64,000 bases of DNA, taken from the NCBI RefSeq assembly GCF_008831285.2, contig NC_045139.1, positions 23,852,412-23,916,411 of the forward strand. The letters are read 5' to 3'. A program made the position numbers and the translations under genes. The notes below the pieces were generated by a model, which did no database searches, was not told the DNA's origin, and worked only from the letters and a program-made list of their open reading frames with translations. The DNA is from Nymphaea colorata (Eukaryota > Streptophyta > Magnoliopsida > Nymphaeales > Nymphaeaceae). Positions 20,584 through 30,897 of this stretch are shown piece after piece (positions within the stretch are counted from its first letter, which is position 1; each line of letters starts with the position of its first letter).

Positions 20584-22158
20584 GCGGGGAAGTTGGCTTA
20601 CGTGGGGAGTTGGCCTGCGGTGGTCGCTTGGGTGTCCTCGCTCTAGGGGGGTACCTTCAGGGTGGAGAGAGCGACTGCCGGCCTCGGGTGGTCACAGCGG
20701 GGCTTGCCGGCCGATGGTATGCCGCCAATCGTCTTATCTTCTCTTCAATTTTGTGGGCCCTCTTATAACATTCCCTCAACCTTTGCGGTCGGTCTGCCAT
20801 CAACTCGAGCTTGATGTCCTCCCGTAATCCTCCTATAAAACTCGAGATGAGGGCCCCTTCGGGCCACGCATGGACCATGCTGGAAAGATCTTCGAATTTG
20901 TCCTGGTAGTCCTTCACGGTCCCTCTTTGATATAGTGCCTTAAGCTCAATTTCATAATCGTGAAAAGCCGACTCCCCGAACCAGTCTAATACTTCTTGTA
21001 CGAGCTCTTCCATGCGGGTTCCGGATGTCCTCGGTAGTTCCAGTTGTACCACCGCATTGCCTCTCCCTCGAAGTGGAACACCGCAATGGCGACCCACAAG
21101 TCCCTAGGGACTTGCTGGCAAAGGAAATATTGATGGGTCTTGTAGGACTACTCTTGCGCTTCTTGCCCACCAAACCTAGAAAAATCGAGCATCATCCATG
21201 GCATAGCCCGAAGTCTATCTTTCCGGGGGTCATCTCAAAAGGGGTTGAGGTTGACGCGCCCGTAGAGAGGTTGCCTTCCGTGTCCTAGGTGAGGAGGGGC
21301 CTCTCGAGGCGAATCTAGTCCTGCCATATTGCCGTGGTAGTCGGGGATTGGGTCGGGCGGAGCTCCCAACCCAAATTGTAGCAGCGGTCCATCGTGATGC
21401 CTCATGCCTTGCCTCCACCTTTCTGCCCTGGCATGTCTGTGTCCTCTTAGTCCCTCTCTCTCAAGGTGCTGCCCGTAATGGTGTGGCTGTCTCTCGGGTG
21501 GAGCCTGCTCGGAGTAGCCTCTGTCCCTTTGTATCAACTCACCCCTATCAAAAACCCTGGCTGGAATCCCTCCGGTCTGATACGCTTCATTACTCCTAGC
21601 TCCCGATGACCTCCCTCTTCCTTCCTTGTCGGCGGGGGTGTCGGTGTTTGCCCAACTTTTGGGATCGGGTGGAGTCAAGTGGTGGCTCCCCCGGCTTTTC
21701 GCTGGCCACCCAAGAGAGTAGTCAGCCGCCCTCTCTTGAGCTCGGGGAGGGACATGGGGTCCCCTTGGTCCAGGATTTGGGTCCCTTTGAGAGGGCTCTC
21801 CCATTTCATAATGACCCCTTTGTTCCCCCCTACCTTCAAAGTTGTGCTTGTCCCTATCCAAATGACTAGTCGCTTCAAGATTATCCATCATTTCCCTCAC
21901 CTGCCTTAGAGTTGTTCCCACATCCGATCCTAGCCGGTTCATCATTTGATTTAGGTTCTCTTGGAACATCAATTCGAAAGCCTCAAATCATTGATTGAGC
22001 TCCGATATCAAAAAGTTTGTGTCTTGGGTTGGTATCCGGGTGGGGTTAGTTTCCCCTCGAATCACACGCTCGGCTCCCCCTTGGACTGTCATACATTCCT
22101 CCGGTATTTCTGAGGTATCTGCCACCATGGGCGCCTTGTCTTTTCCACCCTTGGCCAT
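20584..22158 (-). pseudogene. Gag of element B
   Basis: The likely start is MAKGGKDKAPMVADTSEIPEE at 22158. A stop near 21988 interrupts the frame, which resumes as FQENLNQMMNRLGSDVGTTLRQ and runs to 21235. The central capsid-like region then appears in shifting frames: CQQVPRDLWVAIAVFHFEGEA, and ALYQRGTVKDYQDKFEDLSSMVHAW...FIGGLREDIKLEL, a pattern of the Retrotrans_gag family. The protein would form the particle that packages element RNA. It is clearly inactivated. Confidence 0.8.
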
Positions 22159-23865
22159 GTATATATAGTATGTTGTACGCTGGAGCAGTCTCTTCGATTC
22201 GTCCAACCGGAAACATTAAGCTCGGAGCTGCTTGCCCTTAATGCTGCAATCTGCCCACTCTTATGCTCTGGTCAGTCCTCGATCCTCAAAGGTGGCTGAT
22301 CCTACTACTCAAGGTCGGTCGTTACAAGGGCTCCCGGCCAGAACAAAGGCCCTAACCTTCCCAAGGATGAGTACAAATGGCCCCAAACCCAATCCTCACA
22401 ACAATAGCTCTCAAGTGTCAAAATGAGGAGGCTTTAATGTTTACAAGAGCACAACGATACATAGCATAAACCACTCCCATCTCACTCAACAAGCCATGCC
22501 TAAGATCGCAACAAACCATTCCCCAAGCCCGTAGGTAAGTCCTTCCTCTGCCGGGTTGTGTCCCGTGCAAGGTGCACAAGGAGGAGCCCAAACAGGGGTG
22601 CCGGTGGCGGTTTTAAACAGAAAATGCACCCACTCCCACGCTGCTATAGGGTGGGCCGATTATGACCTTATCACAGAGGATGAATGCCAGCAGTGTGTAC
22701 TGCTCCTCCGTATTCAGCAGCCTTGCCACCAACGGTCGACTACCGGTTGTTGCGTTCTCCCCTTGAGGCGTTCACAGCCTTGTCTCCTTATCAAAATGTG
22801 AACAGTGGTAGTTATTGATGTGAATGGACAATAACTTAGAGGGAGAAGGGAATGCACTTCACCGTGGCCTTGGAAACCCCTATGTGCTGTTGTGTGTAGG
22901 GGGAAGCAATCGCTGGAATGACGCCAGCGAACGCCCTTCCTTCTCCCGGGCTCAGCTCAGTCATGGCTGCTAGTTGAACCTCTTCTCGACTAGGATAAGC
23001 TCGAACAAAGCAACCGAGAGTCACTGTTCAGAAATGAATGGAAACAGAATATTTTCAGAGATGTTAGAAGTCGTCACCGTGATGTATTTTTACCCCTGTT
23101 GATAGACGAATCTGAGGGGAAAGCAAGCGCCGCTTAGCCCGGCATAAGCTATGACTTCTAACAGGCTCAAGACGTCTGGATTTAGCTCCTTAAGACATCA
23201 ACCAGCTTCTGGTTTCACCATGTCCAGACTGCTGCTCCTTAGCAGCTCAGTTCAGCTCAGCAAGGAAAATTGTAACACAGTTAAGAAGTGAAACTTATGC
23301 AAATGCAAATAAGGATTGATGCTTGGAAATGTCACCAGATGTACGTGTAAACCCCAGGAGAAGATGTGAAAGGGGTGAGGCAATCGTCGGAAGCACCGGC
23401 GAATGCGTTTTCTCCCTTGAAGCCTTGGTGTAGCAGAAATCGGGTGGACTGTCCTTCCAGACCTCTGTCTGATCAGAAATCAATATCTCCCACCTCCGAC
23501 GTCTAAAATTCCTCAAACCAAGACTGAAAAATACTAGACATCTGGGGCTTTCCAAAGACACCAAGATCACTGGCTAAGTCCAATCATAGAGAAATTCGGA
23601 GTTAGTGAAAGTAACGCCTCAACTGCACCCTTCAGAAGCGGTTCAGGCTATTCTCAGTCTCAGAAATGTCTTCTAACCAATCTTCACTCAAAAATCTGCC
23701 TCGCCTTGGTCATAGCTCCAAAAATTCCCAAAAATCCAGACAATTCAAACGCACCTAGACTCATCAAATTCTGACCTCTGAGCGAACAACGCCAGCTGTT
23801 GGAAGTTGATGTTGATTCTGGAATTCCCGGCGTCTAACGATGAAGGAGCAGCGTTCGGGTGGTGT
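22159..23865 (-). other. Leader of element B
   Basis: This is related to the first 1.8 kb of the C leader (22306 aligns with 11690), beginning just upstream of the gag start. Stops are frequent and no gene is supported. Unlike A and C, it is not followed by a PBS and an L-type LTR; at about 23866 it passes into family D LTR-like sequence. Confidence 0.6.
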
Positions 23866-25250
23866 CCGGCAGCGGTGGCTGGAATTTGGGCAGTGGCCAC
23901 CGAAAAATCTGAATTCCGGCTAATAGCCGAAATCGCCTTCTAGCGGTCCGATCAAGCCCGTTTTTGGATATTCAGATCTTCTTCTTGTGGCGATCGCTTT
24001 GATTTACTGGATTGAATCTCGCCCGGAGCATATCTTTTTACTACTTGATAGGCTGCTGGACCGAGAGCTTTTGGGGAGAAAAACGAGAGGCGTGCTTGAT
24101 GAATTTGAGCTATTTTCACCGTCCATTTCTTCTCAAACTTCTTGAGAGTTAACTCCGAGATATGAAGTTGATGTCAAGCCGTGTAAGAGGCGATCTAAGG
24201 GAGGTTTCACCGTGGAAACCCAGACCCATGCTTGGGTATGCCGAGAGAGAGGACTAAGTTCCAAGTACAAAACGTCCAATAAAACGTCCACAACACAATC
24301 CTTGAAATCTCGTTAAATATCTTAGAAACTAACCTTTCTTTGAGTCGATCTTGAAGACGTTCGCCGAAGCAAAGATCTCCAAGCTGCCCTGTGAGGATCC
24401 GGCCTTTCAACGCCCATGGGGTTGCGGGAGAAGGCACCGGAGTTCTCTTGCAATGCCATGGGGAGGAGGTTCGTGGTCAAGGGAGAAACTTCACCACCGG
24501 AGCCATGGAGAAGTCCTTGCCGTGATTCCATTGGCCGATGGGGTTGAGGTAGAAAGTAGATAGGATTAGGAGGAAGAGGATGAAGCCGTCGGTTGAGTTG
24601 AAGATGATGCCTTCGCCTAGGGAGACGCCGGAATACACCAAGGAGGATTCGGGTGGAAGGTAGAGCGCCGTGGAGGTAGAGGACGCAAGGGGGGAAGGAG
24701 AACAAGCCACACACGAGGAGGGATTGCGAGAGAGAGAGACGGAGAACTCGAGGGAGGAGAGAGAGTGCAACGCACCAAATGAATTCTTATTTCTCAAAAA
24801 GCATCTTTTGTACATGGATCCAAAAGCTTATATACAATTTCTAATCGGATCGGTTTACAATCCAATACCAGTTCCCCTACCCAAATCCAAATAGCAAAGA
24901 ATTGTGGAGCACAACCCGCTCCACTATGTCTAAGTCAAATCCGAATCCAAAATCAAGAACCAAAGCAATTTGCATGAAGAATAAAACGGGCCTAGCTCCC
25001 AACTTGAAATAAACGCCCCCTTGAGCCTTGTGAGCCAAATGTGGGGATCCACCCGCACTTCAGATTTGGATTGAGGGCTAGGCCTGGATGACCTAGCCAT
25101 TTGCCTAAGACCTTTGGTCCTAGACCGCCTCAAGGGCTCTGGGGATCAGACTCACGTTAGGTTCAGACGCTTCTAACTCGGAGAGTCCTACAACTAGTTT
25201 CAAGGAGCCTTGAGGACCTTCCGGAACAAGCACGCACTTAGACCTTGTTG
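23866..25250 (-). repeat. Family D LTR-like segment, second copy
   Basis: It is related to 2,880-4,445 along its length (GGCTGCTGGACCG, CTAACCTTTC--AAGTCGAT, TCAACGCCC, CTTGCCGTGA, GTCCTACAACTAG, GCTCCGCCCAC). The copies are strongly diverged. A TATA-like TTGTATATAAGC lies on the minus strand at 24826-24837, equivalent to the box at 3945-3953. Confidence 0.6.
24826..24837 (-). promoter_or_regulatory. TATA-like box in the second family D copy
   Basis: The minus strand reads TTGTATATAAGC and lies upstream of a CT-rich, leader-like stretch. Confidence 0.4.
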
Positions 25251-25752
25251 CTCCGCCCACTCTACCCGCTGCAACTGGTTCTTGTGCTGCCTTAACCTCT
25301 CTGGGAACTTCTGTCAAGCTCTGAAGAGATTGAGCCCACATATCCAATGCTTTACGCTTCCCACTGCTAGGTTCGGCCTGCTCGGCCTCTTCTGGGTTCG
25401 GACCTATAAGTGGGTCCGTGACACATTCAAACGAGATGCCTTGGAGGGAGCGGGTTTTGCTAGATGGCAGCCAGCCATGGTGCCAGGCAGCGCATAGCAG
25501 TTGCAGGCCGAGGGACGTGTCAGGCAATGGCTCTGCAAGCACAGGTGGCTCGCAGGTAGGAAGGCCTGTGGCCAACCGTTGTCGCGGGCGGCAACGGCTG
25601 CTGGACAGGTGGCCAATGGACGATTGAGGACCATCGCCACATTTGAAACTCGACGGGCTGGCCATGGTGCCTAAGTTTGAAATTAGAACTTCGGCGGGAT
25701 GGCCATGGCGCCTTGTCTTTGAATTCAAAAATAGGCGGGATTGTGTTGCCAC
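25120..25752 (-). CDS. Hypothetical transposon-associated ORF, 210 codons
   Basis: The open frame has no recognised domain. The middle is Pro/Cys/Leu-rich and the C-terminal third (RKALDMWAQSLQSLTEVPRE) looks helical. Part of its C-terminal sequence is related to a minus-strand frame at about 4210-4440 in the other family D copy, where several stops or shifts are needed. Shared sequence follows from the repeat homology and does not prove a functional protein. It may be a chance frame in an LTR or a relic of a captured gene. Confidence 0.25.
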   Translation of the reverse strand: MATQSRLFLNSKTRRHGHPAEVLISNLGTMASPSSFKCGDGPQSSIGHLSSSRCRPRQRLATGLPTCEPPVLAEPLPDTSLGLQLLCAAWHHGWLPSSKTRSLQGISFECVTDPLIGPNPEEAEQAEPSSGKRKALDMWAQSLQSLTEVPREVKAAQEPVAAGRVGGATRSKCVLVPEGPQGSLKLVVGLSELEASEPNVSLIPRALEAV

Positions 25753-25775
25753 CTAGTGTTTGAAACTCGAATGCT
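25642..25775. repeat. Degenerate ~35-41-bp tandem repeat
   Basis: Units begin TTTGAAA/TTTGAAT at about 25642, 25677, 25718 and 25759 and contain GGCGGGATGGCCATGGCGCC-like cores. They precede a plus-strand TATA-like TATTTAA at 25785-25791, so they could be promoter-proximal elements of an LTR or simply a minisatellite. Confidence 0.5.
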
Positions 25776-26211
25776 CTGGCCTCGTATTTAAGCCGAGCCG
25801 AGTGATGTATAGTGTAGACTATGGTCTGTACGCTTTAAGTCTGTAAAGTCTTGCTTTTAAGAAAAAGACTAAGTCCTCGAGTTGAGGCAAAACCTTGTTT
25901 GTCCCTTTTGTTCCTTAAGTCCTCATACGGGTGGTGATAGGCTGGTAAGTCTGAGGGAAAAGACTTACGCCGTACAGGTAAAAGAACTTTGAAAAATTGC
26001 GTCCCTATAACAATATGCATGGGCCTTGGAATTTTCAAAACCATCACCTTGTGGCTTCAAGTGACATGGAGAATATGCTAAATAGCAATGATAACCTTGA
26101 AGACGAGTGGAAATGGTCATAGCCTAGATAGAACATTGAAATAGATTCCTTCCTTTTTTTTCCACATGCAGAGGATATGTCAACTTGTTTTATTGTATTT
26201 CTTCAAGAGAA
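25776..26211. other. Intergenic or LTR-like stretch
   Basis: A plus-strand TATTTAAG at 25785 is followed by transcript-like sequence rich in CTTAAGTCTGTAAAGTC repeats. No PBS and no coding frame are apparent. Confidence 0.3.
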
Positions 26212-26575
26212 TGTTGGCACTATGATACATGCCAACCTTGGACTCCGCCAAAGATCACCGAGGGCGCTGCCAAAGGTAATCAAAACCTAAGTGAGGCTAA
26301 CGAGCAGCATGGCTTAGCGACAACAAAATGCATTAAAACACTTAGGGAGGTTATCCTCAGGAGTGGTGATTCTAAGGCACACAAAGACAAGCAAGCTAGC
26401 GGAGGTGTGTTTAAGCTAAGGGAGGTTAAAACCAACCCTAGCAACTCGATTGATGGTGACCCTAATTCCCAAAGCAAGCTGGTTAGTCAAGGGGTCAAGA
26501 AGAGACAAGTTGATCCAGATCTAGCAAGATACAGGAAGAAGATACGAAGTGCAGCCACATCCGAGATCCAATAGG
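26212..26575 (+). repeat. Left arm of a large inverted repeat
   Basis: This arm matches, in inverted orientation, 30631-30897 plus 27010-27122 (for example CCAACCTTGGACTCCGCCAA and TTAGTCAAGGGGTCAAGAAG). A plus-strand frame (26185-26574, 129 codons) covers it but has no recognised domain, and the other arm is frameshifted, so I treat it as repeat sequence. Confidence 0.8.
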
Positions 26576-27009
26576 GACCAAAAGAACTCCTCACGCAGGG
26601 GGAGAGAGAAAATCTCAATTCATTTAAAAAGCATAATGAACAATGTCTCGGTTTCGTGCATTTATAGACATAGGCCGAACCGGTTCCTAACTTGTCTCGG
26701 TATGAGACTTACATAAACCGACTCAATTAAAAGAGAAACAGTACATAAGTAGAAACGACTCAAGGAAAAGCAATACATGATACAACTTGAAATATCTTGG
26801 GCCCCAGGCCCACACATGCTTGGGTTGCGCCCAAGCCCATCATGATCTCCTCACAAAGTGCTGGTCCGAACTAGGCTCGCGCCCACCTCGCCTAGGTTGG
26901 TCCTAGGCCGCGGTATAGGATGGACTAGATGCGATCCTCCCGGGTCCCATATGAAGTTTTCCATCACATGCTCGTGGATCTTGGACCCCTCTTCAATCTC
27001 ATGTGTGTG
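26576..27009 (-). other. Spacer between inverted repeat arms, with LTR-like promoter
   Basis: The loop contains GTCTATAAATGC on the minus strand at 26659-26670, a good TATA-type box, followed downstream by a leader-like AT-rich stretch. No coding frame is convincing. Together with the arms it may be LTR sequence of an unidentified retrotransposon. Confidence 0.35.
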
Positions 27010-27122
27010 GACCCTTCTTGGATATCGGATCCACTTGTCGCTGCCCTTCGGATCTTCTTCTTGTATCTTGCTAGATCCGGGTCCACTTGTCTCTTCTTGA
27101 CCCCCTTGACTAACCAGCTTGC
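27010..27122 (-). repeat. Right arm of the inverted repeat, proximal part
   Basis: This is the inverted match to about 26470-26575. It ends with CAGCTTGC at 27115-27122, the left copy of the hAT target duplication, and resumes at 30631. Confidence 0.8.
27115..27122. repeat. Target-site duplication, left copy
   Basis: CAGCTTGC adjoins the TAGGGCTGCACA terminus and is repeated exactly at 30631-30638. Confidence 0.9.
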
Positions 27123-27663
27123 TAGGGCTGCACACGAGCCGAGCCGAGCCCGAGCTTGGCCAGCTCGAGCTCGACTCGGCTAAAATTACTCGAGCTCGAA
27201 CTCGACTCGAGCTCGAGTCGAGCTTCTTATAGCAAGCTCGAGCTCGGCTCGACTAGGCAAAGTCGAGCTCGAGCTCGGCTCGATTAACTCATTTAACTCG
27301 TTGACTTGATTAAAATTTACTTTTTTTAACTTTAACTCGTTTAGCTCGTTTAAGTGATGACTCGTTTAACTCGTTCAGCTCGTTTAAGTGCTGACTCTTT
27401 TAACTCGTTTAGCTCGTTTAAGTACTTTTATCGTTGCACAATCAGTAATATCCACTTTGCAATTGCTTAGGGAAGAAAAAATTCCCAAGCAAAGAAAAAT
27501 CAAAGAAGCAACATATAATGATTAATGCGTGCCTTCCAGGCTTCCACCACTCAAATTTCAAATGTATGCTGCAGCTACTAGAAAAACCCTTAAGCAATCT
27601 CACATTGACAATTACTCGACATTAAACACATGGGACCAAAATCGTTATACCTTCTGTTCCATT

Positions 27664-27999
27664 TCAAAAAAAGGGAACAACTTCAGTAGCTACATATGTC
27701 CTTAGATGGAAAAACAGACGAGCAGATTCGAGTTCAGATCTGAGCAGAGCATCATCTCCAAGAGGAAATTGGATAATAGCAGCAACAATTTGAGCAAGCT
27801 TTAGAATATAGTTTGAGAAGACGTAAACAGGAGTCAAGATCAAGGCTGTGCAGAACAGAAAATAACCCATGACCTCTGGCTTTGCTTGTAAATCCCCAGC
27901 ATCCTCAACCTCCCAGCTCCAAAGGCCTGTCCACACAGTTTCTCCAAAGCACTTCCCGTACCCAGCTGCCATGATCACGAAAACCCCAACAGAACGCAC
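27664..27999 (-). CDS. ORF inside the hAT element, possible captured gene fragment
   Basis: The frame is 111 codons. An internal ATG in good context (residue 10, ATCATGGCAGC) would give about 102 residues starting MAAGYGKCFGETVWTGLWSW. Residues about 45-62 (GYFLFCTALILTPVYVFSNY) form one likely membrane segment, followed by an amphipathic helix (LKLAQIVAAIIQFPLG). The sequence looks less random than nearby frames, and a ...TTAGCAG splice-acceptor-like site lies upstream. I recognise no family. It could be an exon captured from a host gene or a chance frame. Confidence 0.35.
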   Translation of the reverse strand: MRSVGVFVIMAAGYGKCFGETVWTGLWSWEVEDAGDLQAKPEVMGYFLFCTALILTPVYVFSNYILKLAQIVAAIIQFPLGDDALLRSELESARLFFHLRTYVATEVVPFF

Positions 28000-28277
28000 C
28001 GGCTCGATTGCTACTTGATTGCTGCTAATATATAGCTAAGTCTGGCCGAAAGTCAAGCTTAACCAGAACATGAGCTGCAAAACAATGTAAAAAAAGATAA
28101 TTATGGAAACACAAAAAGAACAACAGGCAGCAACTTATGGAAATGACATACTTATCCTTGATATCACATATATGGTCTTTTAAATATATATACTAGTATG
28201 CATATACATCTATAATGTATACGTTTTTATTTTCTGTTGACAGATGGTGTTCATTTAAGAAGACAAAGATGTTTCAT

Positions 28278-28454
28278 CACAGATAGATTCTACCAGCAGG
28301 CAGCAACTTACGATATCCCTCAGATATAGGAATTTAATGTCCCCTTCGAACTTGGCTTGTTGAGCACCATATATATATAGTATATATCCTAAAACATATT
28401 CCTTTGAATTCACAGATAGATTCTACCAACAGGCAGCAACTTACGATATCCCTC
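28278..28454. repeat. Direct repeat of 44 bp within the hAT element
   Basis: CACAGATAGATTCTACCA-CAGGCAGCAACTTACGATATCCCTC occurs at 28278-28321 and 28411-28454. A shorter related piece (CAGGCAGCAACTTA) occurs near 28124. Confidence 0.85.
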
Positions 28455-29187
28455 TGTATGCTACAAATGTATTAGATGCTAAGATCATACCAGAAACCAG
28501 TGCAGATTAAGCATTTTCACATTTACCTTCATCGATTCATGTGCATTTAACTTTCATATGCATATGTAACATGACAATGGGCAGTTAATATGTTCCGGAG
28601 ATGCACACTACTATACTGAAGGCATTTTGAAATCCACCAGACTGGAACCCTACTAAGGGCTGAATAGTATATTAAAGAAATGATAGCAGAATGAATCCTA
28701 AAATATTTCACCATTAGAACCTTGCAAAAACTTCCAGGACAAACATCATTTGACAAACCTAAAAGCGAAAAATAACTAAATAACACAATCCATTGCCCAC
28801 AACTAAAGTTTCAGTACAATGGTGATATAACATTGGTCACCAGGGACATACCCACATGGCTACCAGTTACAGTATGTGAAGTTGTGAACCATTGGCAATG
28901 GTTGTCATAGAGCTACATCTTCTGAATGCAAAACAACCTGGAGATGTTGATCAATGAAACTATTGCTTTCTCAGGTCCAGTTTGTAATTCATCTACTCTA
29001 GGATTGTACAAGAATTTTTCTGCCTTTCAAAGATAAATCCAGTTGTAATTTAAATGCATCTTGTATATGCCAGGAGGGACAGGGTTAGTCCCTTTTTTAC
29101 AACTTGCAGATTGATATCAGCAAACTTGCAAATTCCTTAATCTCCTCAAAATTTTCCCGTTTGCAGAAAATGGTGTTCTGCATGCCT

Positions 29188-29215
29188 GCACACACACACA
29201 CACAAACACACACGT
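29188..29215. repeat. (CA)n microsatellite
   Basis: An interrupted CA run inside the hAT element. Confidence 0.85.
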
Positions 29216-29879
29216 GCACATGTAAGCACACACAAGCACATATGCCCTGCCGTACTCCTGTACCCATTTTCTTTTAAATTGCTGTGCTTGCACCTGCACA
29301 ACCATACCTGCACTTGCATTTAGTACTCGCACCCATGTTGCTTAGCATTCACTAGATGAAACTAGCACTTTCATCAGTGAAATGTTACCACTAGAGGAAA
29401 GTAACATCACCAAGTGTGAATCCAATCAATTGCCATAACACGTAGGAGGGAAACATTCAATATCATCAAGAAGGCCGGTGATGAAAAATTCTATATTTTT
29501 TTTGGATCTTACAGATGCTAAAGCGACATATTCTTTACAAAAAGAAGAAAGTAAGACCGCCTCCGTAACCTATAAAATAGTTATTTACACCAGCAATTAG
29601 AAGACATCCAATATGAAAATGCAAACAACTTTATGCACATACGATGTAGCCATACTAAAATTTACCTAAAGTTATCTGCCACCGTGATCTGCTGTACCAA
29701 AGGAGCTTGAAGATGCGAAGAATCAGCAGGTACAAAACAAGATAACCTTCTCAAAAATACATCATCAATGCAACATGGTTCAACAAAAAACTAGACAAAA
29801 CTTACAGCATCAAAAGGGGCAACCGATGCTACAGCAAGAGCGAGAGGGGCAACCGATGCTACTGAGGCAGCTGCAGCAG

Positions 29880-30433
29880 TGATTTCTAGTGGGTTTTATT
29901 TGGGCAAAATCAGTTGGGAGGAGGAGGAAGAAGAACAACAACAAGCAAAAGAAAAAAGGAAGGTCGAAGGGGTACCTGGCGTGAAGGCAGCAACAGCAGC
30001 AGCGGCAGCGAGAGAAGGCAGCAGTGGTGGGCCGGTGGCGGCGAGAGAAGGCAGCAACAATGGAAGAGAGAGAGCAGTTGGAAGACAACAACTCAGCAAG
30101 ACAGCAAGTGCCCTCAGCCTCAGGTTTGGTCTGGTTGTCGTGGTCGAAGGAAGACAACAAGAGAGCAGACGGGAAGAGTGAAACAGGAAGAAGGAAGAGT
30201 GAAGACTGAAGACCGGAGGCCGAAGGGCAAAGATGGAAGACCGAAGGCGAAGGGTGGTCTACTGGTCCGTGGTCGACGAAAGAGCAAAGACGGGAAGAGA
30301 GACAGCAAACGAGAAGAAAGAGAGTCAGCACCGCAGAGAGAAGTCGGGAAGACAGAGGAAGAGTAAGCTATAAGAGGAGACCTCAGTAAAACCCTAAACC
30401 GGTGAATCGCTTTTACGAACCGGTTTATATAAT
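29880..30433 (-). promoter_or_regulatory. Promoter and CT-rich leader-like region at the hAT right end
   Basis: The minus strand has TTATATAAACC at about 30423-30433, followed by several hundred bases of CT-rich sequence with TAGGGTTTTACTG, resembling a plant 5' UTR. A CCAG/GTACC donor-like site occurs at about 29980. The long frames here on both strands (29914-30366 plus, 29810-30331 minus) are low-complexity products of the purine/pyrimidine bias and are not called as genes. Confidence 0.4.
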
Positions 30434-30630
30434 TCAACTCGTTATATAACACGAGTCGAGTCGAGTTTAAACGAGTCGAGTTCTTTAAACTCGAACTCGA
30501 CTCGTTTATGGTTTCGAGTTTAACTATGAGCTCGAACTCGACTCATTTATAAATGAGTCGAGCTCGAGCCGAGCTTTTTCGAGCGAGTTCGAGTCGAGCC
30601 CGAGTTGGCTCGACTCGTTGTGCAGCCCTA

Positions 30631-30897
30631 CAGCTTGCTTTGGGCATTGAGGTCACCATCAATCGAGTTGCTAGGGTTGGTTTTTACCTCCCTTAGCTTA
30701 AACACACCTCCGCTAGATAGCCTGTCCTTGTGCGCCTTAGAATCACCACTCGTGAGGATAACCTCCCCAAGTATTTTAACGCATTTTGTAGTCGCTAAGC
30801 CATGCTGCTCGTTAGCCTCACTTAGGTTTTGATCACCTTTGGCAGCACCCTCGGTGATCTTTGGCGGAGTCCAAGGTTGGCACGTATCAACACCACC
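30631..30897 (-). repeat. Right arm of the inverted repeat, distal part, with target duplication
   Basis: It starts with the right copy of CAGCTTGC and continues the inverted match to 26212-26470, as if the hAT element were removed. The match stops at about 30897 (GGCACGTATCAACA). Confidence 0.8.

Larger units (their letters stand above)
27123..30630. mobile_element. hAT-type DNA transposon, non-autonomous, 3,508 bp
   Basis: The ends are TAGGGCTGCACA-CGAG on the left and the inverted TAGGGCTGCACAACGAG on the right. They are flanked by a perfect 8-bp duplication CAGCTTGC (27115-27122 and 30631-30638), the hAT hallmark. Subterminal regions (27130-27420, 30440-30620) are packed with GAGCTCGA/CTCGACTCG motifs in both orientations, as is usual for hAT transposase-binding regions. 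No transposase (no BED zinc finger, RNase-H-like core or hATC dimerisation domain) is visible, so it is probably mobilised in trans. It contains a promoter-like right end, a CT-rich transcript-like leader on the minus strand and a 111-codon ORF of unknown origin. Confidence 0.9.

Noticed and set aside
21988-22010. Possible PBS (GATATCA next to GAGCTCC) inside B gag
   Set aside because: It lies within the gag reading frame and is not followed by an LTR terminus.
29810-30366. Frames of 150-173 codons on both strands at the hAT right end
   Set aside because: Low-complexity products of a purine/pyrimidine-biased stretch (poly-Lys/Arg/Gln on one strand, poly-Leu/Ser/Cys on the other).
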